In this document: positions 62,437 through 64,000 of the stretch, in pieces | Layout: each line of letters starts with the position of its first letter | Numbering within the stretch: the stretch's first letter is position 1 | DNA from: an uncultured Ruminococcus sp. | GTDB taxonomy: Bacteria > Bacillota > Clostridia > Oscillospirales > Acutalibacteraceae | Reading direction: 5' to 3' | NCBI GenBank assembly: GCA_902762615.1 | Contig: CACWOX010000007.1 | Span: 25,420-89,419, forward strand | DNA: 64,000 nucleotides | Program-made: the position numbers and the translations under genes | Notes under the pieces: generated by a model | Seen by the model: only the letters and a program-made list of their open reading frames with translations | Database searches by the model: none | Told to the model about the DNA's origin: nothing

Positions 62437-63888
62437 GTGATCAACAAATTATTCGGAAACGTCACAAAAAGCTCCATGGGCGGCGCAATCTGCATTGGAG
62501 GCTTTATCGGCTGGTATCTGACGGTAAAATTCATTTGCGAAAAGAGTCTGGAAATATACGGAACTTCTTCGCTCTACGCCGTGACAAACATTATATTTGG
62601 CGCGTCGCTTGCCGTGACGCTTGGAGTGCTGCTCATCCTCATGTTCCACCTCGACTTTGAAGGGCTGCTGGATCACAGATATTTCCGCATTGTTCCTGCT
62701 ATTCTCATGGTGGAAAGCGGTATCGCGCTTGCCTTCACCAACGCGGACTCGTTCAGCGTTTACGCCGTCATCACGGGAATATGCGCCGCATTCGGCGTGC
62801 TTGCCTTTTTCTCGCGCCTGCTGAGCATCAGGGTAAGTCACAGACTGTTTGCCGTCGCGGGCGGAATCGCCATCGGCGGATTGGTCAGGTATGCCGACCA
62901 CGTGATTTACACCTATATGGACATGACCCGCGGCATTTATGCGCTTGCCATTCTGTCCGGAGCGCTTGCGATGCTGACGGTGCGTTCCTCCGGCTTCTCA
63001 AAGGAACAGATGCCCATTATCAGCTATTCCGAAGCCTCTCATAATATACTTCTCCGCAACATTCCGGGCGCGTACGGGCTGCTCTTTGTGCTGGCTGGCG
63101 TGTATTATCTGTGCCTCGGCAGGATCAGCACTCTCGGCTATGAGATGTATGTGCCGATCTTCCGCTATTACGGGCTTTACACCTATCTCGCATATGTTGC
63201 GGCGGCATTGATCATCGCTTTGTTTGTAAAATTCCACAAGGTTACGCCGCTCTACGTTTACGGCGTCTGCTTCATGGCTTTCACCGCGATCATGCTCTTT
63301 CTCCCCTACTTTTCGCGGGAGGAAGAAGCGGCATTCCTGATTTGCAGCTTTATCGGGCAGGCGTGCTTTGCGGTGTTTGTCTATATATTCATCATCAATT
63401 TCGCCATGGACAGGCAGCACCCGATGTTCTACGCCATATTCGGCTATGCATGCGTCATTTCGGCACGTCTTGCCGCAGACATATTCAATTACTTGCTGCC
63501 TGTCAGAAACGAGGCAGTCATTGTTTCGGCGACCGGGGCGCTGCTGATCATCGGCGGTCCACTGGTATTCTCACTGCTCAAAAAATACGGTCTTACGCAG
63601 GAATCTCTGGAGCATCACCGTTTGCTCAGAGAACTCATTATCAGTAAATCGGAAGAAATGCAGCTCAGCGACCGCGAGAAGTACATTCTCGATCTGGTGG
63701 TGCTTGGCGGCTACACCATGGAGCAGCTTCCCGACAAGATGATGCTTTCGCGCAACACCGTCCGCGCACAGAGCCGCAACCTGCTCAAGAAATTAGACGT
63801 CGAGGAGCTTTCGGGATTGCGGGCATACTTTGAAAATCTGCTCATCAAAGAATCCGAAACATCGGCTGAAATAATAAATCCCGCATAA
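62437..63888 (+). CDS. Polytopic membrane protein with C-terminal LuxR-type HTH domain
   Basis: A 483-residue protein with about twelve membrane helices (residues ~10-400) and a C-terminal LuxR/GerE DNA-binding domain (~415-475): LSDREKYILDLVVLGGYTME, then LPDKMMLSRNTVRAQSRNLL and KKLDVEELSGLRAYF. The start is GTG 62437, eight bases after GGAGGG; frames further upstream lack a site. This MFS-like plus LuxR arrangement occurs in Eggerthella and some clostridia and is thought to let a membrane sensor act directly as a transcription factor. The ligand is unknown. No obvious target gene is adjacent, as the window ends 112 bases later in featureless AT-rich DNA. Confidence 0.85.
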   Translation: MINKLFGNVTKSSMGGAICIGGFIGWYLTVKFICEKSLEIYGTSSLYAVTNIIFGASLAVTLGVLLILMFHLDFEGLLDHRYFRIVPAILMVESGIALAFTNADSFSVYAVITGICAAFGVLAFFSRLLSIRVSHRLFAVAGGIAIGGLVRYADHVIYTYMDMTRGIYALAILSGALAMLTVRSSGFSKEQMPIISYSEASHNILLRNIPGAYGLLFVLAGVYYLCLGRISTLGYEMYVPIFRYYGLYTYLAYVAAALIIALFVKFHKVTPLYVYGVCFMAFTAIMLFLPYFSREEEAAFLICSFIGQACFAVFVYIFIINFAMDRQHPMFYAIFGYACVISARLAADIFNYLLPVRNEAVIVSATGALLIIGGPLVFSLLKKYGLTQESLEHHRLLRELIISKSEEMQLSDREKYILDLVVLGGYTMEQLPDKMMLSRNTVRAQSRNLLKKLDVEELSGLRAYFENLLIKESETSAEIINPA

Positions 63889-64000
63889 AAATCATACAAT
63901 TAATTAAAGATTTCCCAATTTGCCGTACTATAGTAAATCGACAAGAATGTTGTTAAATGCTTTAGATTAAGACAATTTAGGCTAAATTTGATTTCCACAG

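Noticed and set aside
1..64000. tRNA, rRNA, insertion sequences, phage or CRISPR genes
   Set aside because: I looked in the gaps on both strands and found no cloverleaf, transposase, integrase, cas gene or direct-repeat array.

Overview
This window looks like chromosomal DNA from an anaerobic, low-to-moderate-GC Gram-positive bacterium of the class Clostridia, probably Ruminococcaceae/Oscillospiraceae; this is an inference from gene content. Supporting signs are purine-rich Shine-Dalgarno sites before most genes, many consensus sigma-A promoters (TTGACA/TTGAAT-N17-TATAAT), TTG and GTG starts, many lipoproteins plus lgt, PASTA, 3D/G5 and TM2 domain proteins, the YmfF/YmfH pair, a UPF0735 ACT protein and a VTC/DUF4956/Cthe_2159 cluster. 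I saw no tRNA, rRNA, CRISPR array, insertion sequence or phage gene.

Layout. 1-9 kb: the end of lysA (minus), a duplicated-domain lipoprotein (minus), the VTC polyphosphate polymerase / DUF4956 / beta-helix lipoprotein operon (plus), and a secreted eight-repeat Ig-like protein (minus). 9-15.5 kb (plus): sodium/proline symporter, two envelope proteins, lepA and a GT2-GtrA glycosyltransferase. 15.5-23.3 kb (minus): a seven-gene operon of a phosphohexomutase, a small membrane protein, the M16 pair ymfF-ymfH, lgt, an acidic membrane protein and folD. 23.4-27.3 kb (minus): a G5/3D cell-wall protein, a Usp-like small protein and two paralogous lipoproteins. 27.4-31.4 kb (minus): ACT regulator-hom-thrB-lysC, the aspartate-family amino acid pathway, to which lysA at the window edge also belongs.

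31.5-37.8 kb (minus): MATE exporter, zinc-ribbon/TM2 protein, rpmG-secE-nusG-rplK-rplA, and a phosphodiester glycosidase. 38-42.5 kb (plus): OadG/OadB-type sodium pump subunits without the carboxyltransferase, a polytopic GT-C-like protein and a DegV protein. 42.6-53.4 kb (minus): a zinc-ribbon/PASTA kinase-fold protein lacking catalytic residues, a solute-binding lipoprotein, mnmA, azlD-azlC, a double-Nudix protein, a VanX-like peptidase, a HAD phosphatase and YfhO.

53.5-62.2 kb (minus): a 1,915-residue protein with an unusual 43-residue repeat, the membrane PP2C phosphatase encoded just before it, a lipoprotein and a DUF1232 protein. 62.4-63.9 kb (plus): a membrane-embedded LuxR-type regulator. 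The best candidate for an undescribed system is the PP2C/giant-repeat-protein unit, possibly related in theme to the pseudokinase 10 kb away. The best regulatory observations are two mRNA elements that resemble the L1-binding site of 23S rRNA, before rplK and rplA; a near-perfect palindrome over a lipoprotein promoter; and a mutually exclusive Shine-Dalgarno pairing before the sodium-pump genes.
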